The notes below the pieces were generated by a model, which did no database searches, was not told the origin of the DNA, and saw only the letters and a list, made by a program, of their open reading frames with translations. A program made the translations under genes and the position numbers. A stretch of DNA of 64,000 bases from DASQZK01 sp963763215 (GTDB lineage Bacteria > Bacteroidota > Bacteroidia > Bacteroidales > GCA-2748055). The stretch is taken from contig CAVXNX010000031.1 in assembly GCA_963763215.1 (NCBI GenBank), positions 1 to 64,000 of the forward strand. Reading direction: 5' to 3'. Below, piece by piece: positions 32,079 through 45,297 of the stretch (positions are counted from its first letter, which is position 1; each line of letters opens with the position of its first letter).

Positions 32079-34920
32079 TCACGGCTGCATTTTGAAGCGG
32101 CGCAGATTATAGGTGAACGAAAGCATGACATACTGCTTCAGGACCTGGGTCCTGGTATCTTCAATGTAAAGTTCCGTTACATTCCTTGAAATGCTTTTGT
32201 TCTGGTTCAGCAGATCGAACACGGAAAGTTTGAATTCCCCCAGCTTGTCTTTGAAAACCTTCTTCCCCACCCCGATATTCCACAGGAGGTAACGGGCATT
32301 GAAATTCTGCGACAGGCCGGTGTAATACTGGTGCTGAAGCTGGTTGTTCAGCACGAGGTCCTTCCAAAAGATCAGGTTGAGAGCAAGTTCCGATTTCTGG
32401 TAAAAATACGTGTTGTCCATCTCAGGCCTTACGGTATTCCGGGCCACGGAATAATTTGAGTTTGAAGAGAGCGTGAAATCCACCTTCTCGCTGATGTTGC
32501 TGGCGAGTACGGCACCGAGGCTGAAATTGCTGTTCCCGGTGTAACTCGTCTCCCCGTTGATCACTCCGGGGGTGTGGGTATAATTCCAGGAACCATTCAG
32601 GTTGAGATTGGTCCGGATGGGCCTGATGGGTATGCCATAACTGCTGAAAACCCTCAGATTGCGATATCCATCGGCATTGACCGGCCGGACGAAACGCGAG
32701 CCCGGGCCGAGTTCAACACCGTTTGGCAGAACAGTATCCTGCCGTGCCAGGAAGGTGCTGTTGACGACATAGTCGGAACCGATCCCGCCGCCGAGAAGCA
32801 TAAAAAACGACGATCCCCTGGTGGCATTAACCGATGAAAACCTCAGGAAGAGGCTGTGCTGATAGGTCTGCCGGAGGCCGGGATTTCCGGCCGACAGTTG
32901 AACCGGATTGCTGTTATCGATCACGTTCTGAAGCTGTGAGACGGATGGCGAATTGGTCATCGTCCGGTAAAAAAGCCTCAGGTTCGTTCGACTTGCTGAT
33001 GGTGTACATGAGCATTGCCTGCGGCAGGAGGCTGGTAAAGGTATGACTGATCCGGTCCTGAAGGGGAAAGGTCTCATCACTCTTTAGCCGTGATACCTGG
33101 TAATTGACCCCGGCCATGAGCATGAATTTCTCACTGCGGTAGCGGTAACTCGTCCCTGCTTCGCCGTGTGGAATACCGGCTTTGGTAGACATTCGACAGT
33201 GACGTATCGCGGCGATGAATACGGATGTCGTGCTTTCGTCAAAGTTAAAAGTCTGTTTATCGGCATCGTTCCATGAACCGGTATTCTCAGCCGTGAGATC
33301 ATCAGCTGGCTTTTTTTCCCGAGAGGTTCGGTGTATGCCAGCCGTGCCTGATAAGAGTTGCCTGGGAAGAATTCCGGCTGTTCTGGTCGAGAAAACGGTT
33401 GGATGCCGTATCGGTGGAAAACAGGCTCTGTGAATTTTGCCGGGTATTTCCCGATCTGTCATTCACCGAGCCGTTAACGCTGAGAGAAATCGTGCGGCCC
33501 TGCCTGGCAAACCGGTGCCGGAACAGGAGCTCATTGGAAAGATTGTAACCGCTGAAGGACGAATGCAGGGAATTGGTGGTCTGGTTCAGGAGGTTCGCTG
33601 CCTTCAAAACTTTTGCTGAGGATATCGGAAGATGAAGTATTCTGCTGGAAACTGAGCCGCGGAATGAAAAGAATGCTGTTGGCCGAATCGATGGTGTAGG
33701 TCAGCCTCATGTTCAGCCTGTGATTGAGATTCCGGGCTGAGGAGCCGTCATGTTCAGTATAAAAGGGTTTGACCGGATCGGTTGAGAAGTAATTCTGAAC
33801 GATATCCTGTTGGTTCGTCACCGAGGCATGGTTCACAAAATAACTTCCGGTGACAGCGATCTTCTGTCCCCACCGGTCGGAATAATTCACGCCGAGAGCC
33901 TGGGTTTCCGAGATCCCGGGTTGTTGCCCGATCATGAAATTATTCTGGCCGGACATGCCACCATTAGACATGCCGCCGCCACCCGAAAACCGCCGCCGCC
34001 ACCGCCTCCTGCCGGCCACCCCTGAAACCGCCGCCTCTTCTTCCCCCGCCGCTCATCATGCCGAGAATATCCTCGGTCGAGAAATTCTGCTGGTTGATAT
34101 TGTTGGCCATGCCGATCAGGCTGATGCGACGGTCGCCCTTGAAAAGATTGACACTCCCGCCGGCGAGATAGTGGTTCCCGGTGCCATACCCGGCGTAGAG
34201 TTTTCCAAAGCTCCCGTTGCGCATCGACCGTCGCGTGACGATGTTCATGGTCTTGGTTGTCTCCCCGTCGTTAAATCCGGTAAACCGGGACTGGTCGCTT
34301 TGCTCATCGAAAATCTGGATCTTTTCCACCACGCTGGCCGGAAGACTCCGCAGGGCCAGGGTAGGATCCTGGTCGAAGAACGGCCGGCCGTCAACCGTGA
34401 CTTTCTTGACCTGCTCACCCTGGGCTTTCACGGTGCCGTTATCTACCTCGACACCGGGCATTTTTTTCACCAGGTCTTCCGCCTCAGCATCCGGATTTGT
34501 CTTGTAGGCATCGGCATTGTATTCCACGGTATCGCCATTCTGGACGGCCATTGGTATCCTTCCGGTGACGCTGACTTCCCGGAGTTCGGAGGGCTTGCGG
34601 GTCAGCAGGATGTTACCCAAATCCAGGGTGGTCCCTTTGATGACAAAGGCTTTCTCCAACTGCTGGTATCCCACAAAAGTCACTGTCATTACATAGGAAA
34701 TATCCGGTCTTAGCCCTGTCATTGTGAAAAGGCCTTTTGCATCGGTGGTTGAGGCCGCCACCGCCCTGCCGGCGGGATCATTCACAACCACATAGGCTTC
34801 CTCCATCGGCGACTGGTCTGAACCATCGAGGATCTTGCCCGTCAGCGTCGTTCCCTGGGCATGCATGCCCGGTGAAAGCATAAAAAGCACCAGGGATACC
34901 AAAACAATCTGCATCTTCAT
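32079..34920 (-). CDS. TonB-dependent receptor-like outer-membrane beta-barrel, frameshifted
   Basis: About 947 codons on the - strand. The N-terminal piece (34920 to about 33990) holds a signal peptide (MKMQIVLVSLVLFMLSPGMHAQ), a carboxypeptidase-regulatory-like domain (LTGKILDGSDQSPMEEAYV) and a plug (DTVEYNADAYKTNP, VTVDGRPFFDQDP). The protein then becomes a beta-barrel of the OMP_b-brl_3 type ending in MLSFTYNLRRFKMQP. A glycine/arginine-rich loop (MMSGGGRRGGGFRGGR, about 33,960-34,060) sits at the first frame change. Others lie near 33,540-33,600, 33,310-33,460 and 32,920-33,070. Such receptors lack a SusD partner and may handle metals, peptides or other ligands. Substrate unknown. Confidence 0.82.
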
Positions 34921-35319
34921 TTAAATCTGATTTATGAGAAATCCCGCATCCGCCCAAAGAAACATAAGTTAGACATCCCTGTCCCGGTTTTTATTCCTGC
35001 ATTACTGAAACAAAAAGATTTCCGGCCGTATACGTTGAATCCCGTCAACCGGCATTGGGCATTTTGAAGGATGTCATTCGGCCTTCAGCCTAAAATGACA
35101 TAGGGACATTGAAAGACCTTATTGATTGTTGTGAATGAAATAACAAAAAATCCGGGGAATTTGGAGGAAATTTGCGGGATATTCATTAAGTTCGCCCGTC
35201 TTTCAAAGCCTCTGCGACCTGCATAGCGAAAGAAACCGACCTAATCATCATTGAATACACCTATGAGATCTCTCTGCTCTCTCCAAAAAATCCGGTCCTG
35301 GCTGGGTACGTATCATTCC
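34921..35319. other. divergent intergenic region
   Basis: Separates the - strand receptor from the + strand giant gene, so it should hold both promoters. I see no exact TTG-N19-TAnnTTTG on either strand. An inverted repeat TGTCATT/AATGACA (35072-35078 and 35094-35100) could be an operator or leader hairpin. Confidence 0.4.
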
Positions 35320-38300
35320 ATGTCTCGTCTTTCCGGTAACTTCTTTTCCAGGCTGGCACTGGCCACTGCTTTTATTTTTACCGTCTTCGCCGGCCAAAAT
35401 GCCAGGGCTTCCCTGGATTTTGTCAATTCGTCGAATGTGACGGTCACTTCGAATATCGAACAAGGGTATATCGAACTCAAAATACCGATCTATGATTCGG
35501 GTGGTGAGGAGGAAGGGCTTCCCCCGGGATCCTATTTCACGATTAACGGAGTCACATGTATGACTTTTTATTCCATGAACGGCTTCGACGACTGGCAGGA
35601 GGAAACCGGATGGTATTGGATAAAAGCGACAAAAGGCTCAGGGGCCGTAAAGGTTATTGCCATAGGCGTCCGGGAGGGCGGTAATCAGGATGTCGGTTCA
35701 ACGACGATCTGCAATTTCAACGAGGATTTGTCGAATAACCATACCTTTGCTGTTTTCCAGATCTACGTCAGCGAAAGTCTGCTGGGAAAGGACCTGTCGT
35801 ATACTGTTCATATGGATCCCGACGAAAACGGCGACGGTGACGGAGCCGGCGACAATGCTTTTAATGTTACGGGCACGATTCATAAAGTCAGCTATGCTTC
35901 ACCGACTCTGACCTATAACCTTTCGGCCACACCTGGAAAATACGATGTTCATTTCACGATGGGCAGTGCGGCTTCGGATTCAAAATATAACTGGAACAGC
36001 AGCAGCAGAGTCGACTGCGACCACAGGCAATTCGGCCACCACCCTTTTTGACATTTCCGACAACACGCAAACAGAAACGCTGTACTTTTTCTATAAAGTT
36101 TCAGCCTATCAGTACTACACGGTTTCATCGCCCATTGTGCTCCCGGCATACCAGCAACCTTATAATTTCACGGCCACAGACCTCTCGAACGGCGATACCC
36201 GGATCAGTTGGAATGTCAGTGGATCCGTCGCGTCCCAACAGACGGGCGACCAGTTCGAGGTGGAACGTTCCGCCACACCGGGTTTCAATACAGTGGTGCC
36301 GGTGGGAAAACTAAATTACGATCCCAATACCACTTCCTATTCACTGATCGATGAAACCAGCAAATACAATATTAACGGAACCATCTATTACCGGATCCGG
36401 CGCACCAAAACAGCTGCCAACTGGCAGTGGTCGGAGGCGCGGACTACATCGATCGTAAAATCCATGCATCACGTCTATATTGCCAGTGCGCATGCCTCCC
36501 TGGTCCTCTCCGAAAATGTAGCGCACATCACGTGGCAATATGACGGCGGCAATGTCTGGTCTGAAAACACGGAAATCATCCTGGTCAGGAATAACCTGAA
36601 TACGGCGCAGGTGCAGACCATGACGATCCCTGCGGATTCATTGACGAACAGAAGCTACAGTGAAGAACTTTACCAGATGTGCAATGAATACGAATACAAA
36701 ATTTATGTAAAACCGGGTAACACCGCCTATGCACAACAAAGTCAATTAAAGGTTAACGTCGACCCGGAAAACCGGATCATTCCCATTGAAATGGGCACCC
36801 TGGTATCGGCCGACGCCTCTAAAGGCTATTTTTCCACGCATACCGAGCTGACCTGGACCACTGACGGGCTGGCCATCGACCTGTTTGCCATTAAGCGACG
36901 TCACTATAATTCAGGTGAAGTCTTCAAGCAGATTGAGCTGATCAACGCCTCCGATGCCGCCACCAATTACCAGTACAATGATGCAACCGGTAACCCGGGG
37001 GAAATTTATGAGTATGAAATTGTCGGGCTGGTGAATTGCGCCGACGGCACCCGTGAAACCGATCCATTATACAGCTATGGTTTCAGAACCCCTACCGGGG
37101 ATATCTACGGCCGGGTGACCTTCCAAAACGGTCAGGCCGAACAGAATGTCCAGTTGATCGTTGAAGGTAGCGACGGGTTGATCGGTAAAAGCATGGTGAT
37201 GGATGCCGGAACAGCGGCAACCATTGATGATCCGCACTTCATGGAAGATGTTAATGACCGTCCCTTCACCCTTCAGGCCTGGATATCGCCCGACCAGACC
37301 GATGGGTTGCGAAAGATCATCGCCAGGGACGGAATGTTTGAGCTTGCCATTTCTGACGGCCATTTCCGGTTCAAAGCCGGAACTGACGTTCTCACCTCTG
37401 CTGCAACGGTAAATTCATTATCTCGCTTTTTCATCGTTCGTTCACGTTTCCGCTGTTAAAACCGCCGACAGCCTGTTGTTTTTCGTAAATGGCACGGAAA
37501 CCGACGCCATTAAACGGAATTCCGTGGTTAGCGGGAATGCGGCTACAATTGTGATTGGAGAAGGTTTTGCCGGGGCGATCGATGAGATCAGGGTCTGGGC
37601 CCGTGCTCTTCCGGCCCCGGAAATCAACAGAGATTACAACCGGTATATCACCGGGGGAGAAAATGCGCTGATCGCTTACTGGAGCTTTAATTTTGCAACG
37701 AATGACGATTTTTATGACCTTTCTTACAAAGGAAGCGTCTATAATGAACATGACGGCAAATTCAACGGCGCCCTGCTGGATGGAGAGCGGATCCCCACCA
37801 ATGAGCAGCTCGGCTTCAAAGGTATTACGGCCGCCGACGGCTCGTATTCCATCCGTGCCATCCCCTACATTGGCAACGGTACGGTGTACACCATCATCCC
37901 CCGGCTGGGAATACATACCTTCGAATCGGAGAAGGAAGTCCGTTTTATCGGTTCAGGATCGCAGAGCCATACGGTGAATTTCATCGATAAATCATCCTTT
38001 AACGTATCCGGGACCGTCACTTACAAGGGAGGGACAATGCCCGTTTCAGGCGTTTCCTTTACCGTCGACGGCATCACGGCGATGCAGTCCAACGGGACAG
38101 TCATCCTGACCGCCGACGACGGGACATTCAGCATCCAGGTCCCGGTAGGTATTCATGAGGTCAAAGCCGTCAAGCCGGATCACATTTTTGAGAATGACGG
38201 GAAATTCACGGACAGCAACGGACAAAATCTCAATTACCAGGACGACCGGACGGGCTTCAAACTGACGGATAATACAACGGTCAGGTATATTGGCCGTGTG

Positions 38301-41300
38301 TCCGGCGGAGCTGTCCAGGGAGCATATCCTCTCGGGCATTCCCTTTCGAAGAACAACCTGGCCGACGGTATCGAAGTGACGCTGACCACAGCCCGCGTGG
38401 CTTATGACATCTCCTCCGGACCGGTCACCGTCACGGAAACCCATTTTAAACCGTCCAATAAATCCGGTGCCGGTTGGCCGAAGTCAAACATTGTCAGGTA
38501 CGACAAGCAAAAAATCACCATCTATCCCAATCTGGAAACGGGCGAGTTCGCGGCCTCTGTCATTCCGGAGGCCTTCACGGTGACCGTCAATGCCCCGGGT
38601 CACGGCGATATCCCCGGATCTGGTCAACAGATCGACTTTTCACTGAAGCTCCAGGCCGACAAAAATGTTTATGCCTACACCGACTCGGTGATAGTCGACG
38701 GGAATACTGTCCAACGGCACTTCTCAGACACCGTCCGGTTCAATGCCTCCTCCAATTTCATCAAGCGATATGCTCCCACAGTGAGGATATCCCAGGTCGA
38801 CAGGAGCCAGAAGGTCCTGCCGTATTTTGGCGATACGGTCCATGTGGTCAGAAATCTTGATGGCACGGAAGACCAGATCGTTCTTTACCACGATGGAACC
38901 TACAACCTCGGTATGCCGGTTTTCGAGCAGAATTCCGTGAAAAACCTGAAGGCTGAGGTTTTTGAATCGTATATCTTCTGCGACAACACCGGTAAACCCA
39001 AGGGTTTGCCCAATGACGAAGTTCCCACAAATGACGCCTCCATTGACTTTACCAATAACCTGGCCCGGCAACCCTCGTCGACGGTCGCCGCCGACAGCAA
39101 TGGCGTTGCCTTCTACCGTTTCACGGTGACGGACCCTGAGCTAACAACGGCCCGGCGGACCCTTTCCGCCAGGGTGAATTATGGTGATGACGGCACGTCG
39201 ATCAACTGGGACGGCGCATTCCCGGCCATCATCCTCGGTGCGGTGCAAACCGGCCGCGATTTTGTCACCGGTGGTCCCGACAAGGTGCTGATGGTACTGC
39301 GCGACCCGCCGGGATCGAACAGCTATTCTTATCTTGAAAAGGGCGTGACCGTCACCGAATCCTCGACGTATACGGGCAGTGTCAGCAACTCGGGGAATGA
39401 GACATTTACCCATAACCTCGGCCTTGAGCTGATCACCTTTACCGGCATGGGTGCAGGTGTGATCAGCACCACGGAAGTTAAAAACGGCTTTTCCATCGGT
39501 GTGTTGCACCAGGAAAACCTCGTGGGCACCAGCTCAACAGAAAAGGTGACCACAACCACCACCCGGTTCCAGACCAGCGATGATCCGGCTTTTGTCGGGG
39601 CCGAGGCCGACGTGTTCGTAGGCTATTCAACCAATATCTCCTATGGTTCCACCGAGTGTGTGAACCTGATCTCCAAAGCCCGCTATGACAGCAGCGACGC
39701 CTCACATTATTCGGTTTATACCGACATCACCCCGCTGGGAAGTCCCTGGCTGCTCGTAAAACAGACCGGCATCGGTCTGTCCGAATCCTTTGCCACACTC
39801 TTCGCATACCCGCAGTCTCATATTGAAAACAAGCTCATCCCCGGCATGACGGCCCTGCGCAATAACTTCCTGATGCAACCCGGGGAATACGATGTGGCCA
39901 CCCTTCAGTCTATCGCCACTGCCGAGGATACGGTTTTCTATGTTTCCCGGCTCACTCCGGATGATGAAAATTTCGGTAAAAGCAATAACGATGAAGTTTT
40001 CAATCCGGAAGATGACCCCGACCAGGAAGATGCCTACAATGGGCCGAGTTACCGGGTGATCTTTCCTGAACGGGAAACCTTCACCCGCAGCGATACGATA
40101 CTGTATCTCAACCAGTCGATCGCGAACTGGAAAAAACAACTGGAACTGAATGAAAAAGCCAAGGTCGAAGGGAAGCTCATCCAGAATTATTCCTTCCACG
40201 GGGGTGCACCGGTCGAATACGCCGAATCGTATACCTCGGGCTCCTTGTCCGCTTCGGAGTTCAGTTTCATGCTGGGTGCGAATTATAAGAATGAAATTGG
40301 CGCCAAGACCCTCGGCAAAGGGTTTAACCTGACGATCGATGAAACTGTAAGCACTCAGCACGCCTACGCTTCCGGCGATGGCACGGAAAATTCAAAAACC
40401 AAAGGCTTCGTGCTCTCGGAGAGCGGTGACGACTACCTGAGCGTGGATGTCCTGCGGGAAGATGCAAAAGACCATACCACTACGGATTCCACGTTCTCCG
40501 AAAAAGAATTTTACACCTCCTTCATCTTCAAAACCAAAGCCGGCGCAACCTCCTGCCCCTACGAAGGGGCATATCAGACCCGGTATTACAAGCCGGGACA
40601 GATTACCATCGACGAGGCAACAAAAAAGATCGAAGTTCCGGAAATTGCCGTTGAGAAGGATTTCATCGAAAATATTCCTTCGGGAGAAACGGCAAAATTC
40701 ACCCTGTTCCTGAGGAACAATTCGGAGATCAGGCAGGATAACTGGTTCACTCTGAAGATGGTGGATGCCGCCAATCCCCATGGCGCCAGGATGACGATCG
40801 ACGGTGCAGGGGTGGGCAATGGCCGTGAATTTCTCGTGCCTGCGGGTGAGACCCTGATCAAGACCCTCGAGGTCGGTAAAGGTTCCGTAATGAATTATGA
40901 CGATCTGAAACTCGCCCTCCAGTCGCAATGCCAGGACGATATCGCCGACACGGTTTCCTTCACGGTGCATTACACGCCATCGTGCAGTGATATCCAAATC
41001 CGGAAGCCCGCGAACGCCTGGACGTACAACACGAACCTCCCGGTGGTCAGGGTGAACGGAACCCCGCAGCACTACATGGAAGTCCTTCTCGACGGTTTTG
41101 ATGTCAACTATGACAGTTTCCACCATATTGCCCTCCAGTATAAGGAATCGGCCAAATCCGACGATGAGTGGGTGACGCTGATGAATTATTACAATGACAC
41201 CCTTCTCTTCGATGAGGCTGTCGACAACGGTCTCAATGCCGCGATGATCGATCCCGGCGATGCCGGGGTGATCAGGTACCTGTTCTGGATGGACAAACTG

Positions 41301-44300
41301 CCCGATCAGCTCTACGACTTAAGGGCCGTCTGTGTCTGCATGATCAATAATGTGGAAATCGAAAATCCGTCCGAAATCAGCCGTGGCATCAAGGACATGT
41401 ACAACCCGAGACTTTTCGGCAGCGCCCAGCCCGCCAACGGGATCCTGACCATCAACAATGATATCCGGCTCAATTTCAACGAACAGATTGCCGACGGCTA
41501 CCTGACCAGGAACAATTTCCAGGTCACGGGTATCCGGAACGGTGCCAAAACCAGCCATTCGGTAGCCGTTGCTCTCGACGGGGAAAACGATGACCTGGCG
41601 ACGGAGTTCGACAGGAACTTCAGCAATAAAGATCTCACCATCGAGATGTGGATCAACACGTCCGAACCCCAGGATGCCACGCTGTTCAGCCAGGGGAACG
41701 TCAATATGTCGCTGGAAATGGGACTGACGGCCGACAATCACCTGTCCGTCAGGGTCGGCGACCTGACCTTTACCAGCGGGAACACGGTTCCTTTTGAACC
41801 CGGATCGTGGGCACATGTCGCCCTGGTTTACAACAAAAAAGGCACCCTGTCAGCTTATTACAATTTCACCGAGGTCATCAGCCGGGTGCCGGCAGGAACG
41901 TACTCCGGAACAGGCAATGTGGTGATCGGCAAGAGCATCCGTTCCGGCTCGGGGCATTTTAAAGGAAAAATACATAATATCCGGATCTGGGATAAGCCGC
42001 TGAGTTCGGGCAGTCTCCAGGTCAACAGTCTCGCCAGGCTGTCGGGCAACGAGCCCGGACTGATGGCCTGTTACCCGATGAATGAAGCCACGGGAACGGT
42101 TGCCGGGGATATCGCACGCGGCGCCAACCTGATCATGCATGGCTGCGAATGGTCACTGCCCGAAGGCAGATCCGTCGCCTTCAATGGCATCGGCAGTTAC
42201 CTCAAGATCAACACCGGCAGCTCGGCGGTCATCGACTCGACCATGGATTACACCCTCGAATTCTGGTTCAAGGGTGAAGCCGGCCAGACCAATGCCACGC
42301 TGCTGTCGAACGGCCGGGGCGACGGCCTCGACTCCGGAGGGTCCAACGACCAGGTTTCGGTGGAATTTGACTCCAACGGCGAACTGAGCTTCCTGAACAA
42401 TGGCTTCGTCACCAGCGTCAGCGGGGATTACCTCGACAACAACTGGCACCACTTTGCCCTGAGCGTCAGCCGGACGATCGGCCGGGGCCAGATCTGCGTG
42501 GACGGAACACTGAAGGGATTTTTCGACGCGTCCCCCCTGGGCGGCGTCGCCTCGGCATTCATGTATCTCGGAGCACGGGCATGGTATACGGAAGATAATG
42601 CGTCACAGCCCATAATCGATCACTTCTTCAAGGGAGAGATCGATGAGCTCAGGATCTGGAACCTCTATAAAAACGAAACCCTTGTCCGTGTCAATGCCAA
42701 TGTCAAACAGGATGGCGGGGTTATGGGGCTTCTTGCCTATTACCCCTTCGAGGACTATAAGGAGTTCATGGGACAGCAGGAACTGGCGTTCAGCCTGGCG
42801 GATATGAAGCTGCAGAAGTTTGCCGAAAACAAGGTGCCGGATGCCGTGGCCGTCAATGCGGCCGAATCAGACGATATGGCACCGGTGAAAGATAAAGGTC
42901 CGGTGTCGGACCTGGACTTCGATTTTGTTGTCAACAATGATGCCCTCATCATCAACCTGAAGGAATCGTGGGAAAGAATTGAAAAGACCATTGTCACCTT
43001 TACCGTGACAGGTGTCCGCGACATGAATGGGAACCTCAACATCTCCCCCATCACCTGGTCGGCCTACATCGACCGGAACCAGCTGAAATGGGACGAGACC
43101 ACCCTGGATCTCAGGAAAGCCGTATACGATCCCATGGAATTCAAGGTCAAAGCCGTTAATAACGGGGGCTCCGTTCAGCATTTCGAGATCAGCAATATGC
43201 CCTCCTGGATGGATGTCTCACCGGCGAAAGGGACGATCGACCCGGAATCTTCCGCCGAAATCACCTTCACCATTGATGATCAGCTAAATGTCGGCACCTA
43301 TAACGAGGTTGCTCTACCTGACCAATGACAACACTATATCGGAACCGCTCGGGATCAACCTGAAGGTCGATGGTCAGAAACCGGCATGGACCGTAGATCC
43401 GCATGAATTCCAGTACAACATGTCGATTTACGGCAAGATGCGTTTCTCCGGCATTTTCTCCAGTGATCCGGAAGATCTCCTGGCCGTCTTCCAGAAAGGC
43501 CAGTGCGTTGGGGTCACCACCTCTACATATGACAAGAACCTGGATATGTGGTATGCCCTCCTGACGGTCTACAGCAATGTCAGGCAATCGGAAGATCTGG
43601 AATTCAGAATGTGGGATGCCGGCACAGGGACGGTTTACAGTGCCACACCCGACCGGCAGATCACTTTTGTCAATGATGCGATCACCGGGTCACCCGGTGC
43701 ACCGGTCATCTTCGACGGCCTCAGGCTGATGTTCACCGACGTTCACCTCAACGAGGGATGGAACTGGGTCTCCTTCAACCTGTACAATGAGAATCTCTCC
43801 GACGTCAATGCCATGCTTCAGAACGGCAGCTGGACAACGCGTGATGTGGTCAAATCGCCCGATGACTTTGATGCGTGGTCGGATGTTAGCGGGCGCTGGA
43901 CGGGTAACCTTTCGCTGCACGGCGGTCTGAACAACACGGCGATGTTCAATATCCATTCGTCAGTGCCCCAGACACTCAGCGTATCCGGGGCCCCCGTTGA
44001 TGCGGCAGTCACACCCGTTCCCCTCAGCGGCAACCGGTGGAACGCCATAGCCTATCTCCCGGTCGTGAACCTTCCCCTGAAGGAAGCCCTTGCCGGGTAT
44101 AATGCGGCCAACGGCGACATCATCAAATCGCAGACCGCCTTTGCCATGTTCTACGGCAATGCCTGGACGGGCAGCCTGAAATACATGGAGCCGGGAAAAG
44201 GATACATGCTCCTGAATACCATGCCGGGGTCACAGTCGCTGTACTATCCTTCCGTGACGGCCACCATGAAAAAATCGGCCGGTGGGGATTTCCAGTCACC

Positions 44301-44862
44301 GCTGTCACAACCTTACTGCTATGCCTACCCGGGTAATCTGAGCATTGTGGCGACGGCGGAACACCTGCAGAGTGGCGATAAGATCAGCGCCTATGTGAAC
44401 GGGGAGCAACGGGCCACCGGCACCGCCGGCGACTCAGGGGATGACCTGGCTTTCATCACGGTTCCGGGTGAAGCTGAAGGAGATATGATCCGTTTTGCGC
44501 TTCACCAGAGCAACGGAGACATTCTCTGGTCGCGCACAATCCTTCCCTTCAGGATGAATGCGGTATACGGGTCCGTGGCGGATCCCCTGGTCCTGGATTT
44601 CGGAAGCGGAAATGACAACATCACCGTCTATCCTTCCCCCTTCGACAGGCAGCTGACCCTCTCGTTCATGCCCGAAAATTCCGGGAAAGTCATGATCAGC
44701 ATGTATGATGCAAGCGGAAAATTCGTCTACACGGCGGTTGAACAGGCCACGGAAGGCATCCTCTTTGAAAAAATCATCCCCACCGAATCCCTTCCCTACG
44801 GGATCTACCTTCTGAACATCATTGAAAATGATAAACTGACCATCAAAAAAGTTGTGAAATGA
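35320..44862 (+). CDS. giant T9SS-exported LamG multidomain surface protein, three frameshifts
   Basis: About 3,180 codons once three single-base shifts (near 36,010, 37,425 and 43,305) are joined. All three shift the frame by +1, as one extra base would. I prefer the ATG at 35320 (MSRLSGNFFSRLALATAFIF) for its signal peptide; 35251 is an earlier option. In order: a T9SS-type N-region; Fn3-like domains (about 35,950-37,080); LamG 1 (37,200-37,690); regulatory beta-sandwich domains (about 37,800-38,640); a roughly 800-residue region with no recognised fold (38,640-41,050); a Big_5-like domain (41,400-41,540); LamG 2 (41,560-42,130); LamG 3 (42,160-42,720); a BACON-like domain (43,080-43,370); two copies of an 85-residue module; and a T9SS sorting domain (44,610-44,862, NITVYPSPFDRQLTLSF). 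It overlaps the next gene by ATGA. Probably a surface adhesin or assembly factor; no catalytic motif is seen. Confidence 0.82.
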
Positions 44863-45293
44863 GACATCTGCACCTCCCATACGCCTTGATTTTCACGGTT
44901 ATGCTTGCGACCGTATTTTTCTCATGCCATAAGGATGATGACAAATACCCCCGTTATGAAAGCCCCGACTGGAACGTAAACAGCAGCGATTACCAGGTGA
45001 GTATGACCGCAGTGGTTGATCTGCCGGCCTACATTTCACCCTACATGACCGATGACGATAAAATGGCGGCCTTCATCGACGGGACCTGCCGGGGTGTGGC
45101 CACCCTCATCGACGGGCACTTTTATATCCTCATCAAAGGCAATCCCGATGAGCAGGACGGAATTGATTTCGAATATTACAATGCCCGGAACAGGTACCTG
45201 TATGAAGCCCCACGCTATATCACCTTTGAGGCCGATCTCATGGTGGGCTCGGCAGATGCCCCGGAAGTTTTACCTCTGAAAGTTAAAAAGTGA
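44859..45293 (+). CDS. small lipoprotein sharing a module with the giant protein
   Basis: An intact 144-residue protein whose ATG overlaps the stop of the giant gene (ATGA), so translation is coupled. The signal peptide ends in VFFSC and the mature part starts HKDDDKYPRY, as in surface lipoproteins. Residues about 60-140 (DDDKMAAFIDGTCRGVATLI ... SADAPEVLPL) align with two segments near the C-terminus of the giant protein (DPEDLLAVFQKGQCVGVTTS and SGDKISAYVNGEQRATGTAG). It is probably a surface partner of the giant protein. The family is unnamed as far as I know. Confidence 0.8.
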   Translation: MRHLHLPYALIFTVMLATVFFSCHKDDDKYPRYESPDWNVNSSDYQVSMTAVVDLPAYISPYMTDDDKMAAFIDGTCRGVATLIDGHFYILIKGNPDEQDGIDFEYYNARNRYLYEAPRYITFEADLMVGSADAPEVLPLKVKK

Positions 45294-45297
45294 GTTT

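Noticed and set aside
31564..32082. 172-residue ORF on the - strand
   Set aside because: It overlaps the ABM-like gene and the end of the YD-repeat lipoprotein, both better supported.
39702..41126. Two long ORFs on the - strand (219 and 244 residues)
   Set aside because: They are shadows of the giant LamG gene in GC-rich DNA and show no start signal or domain.
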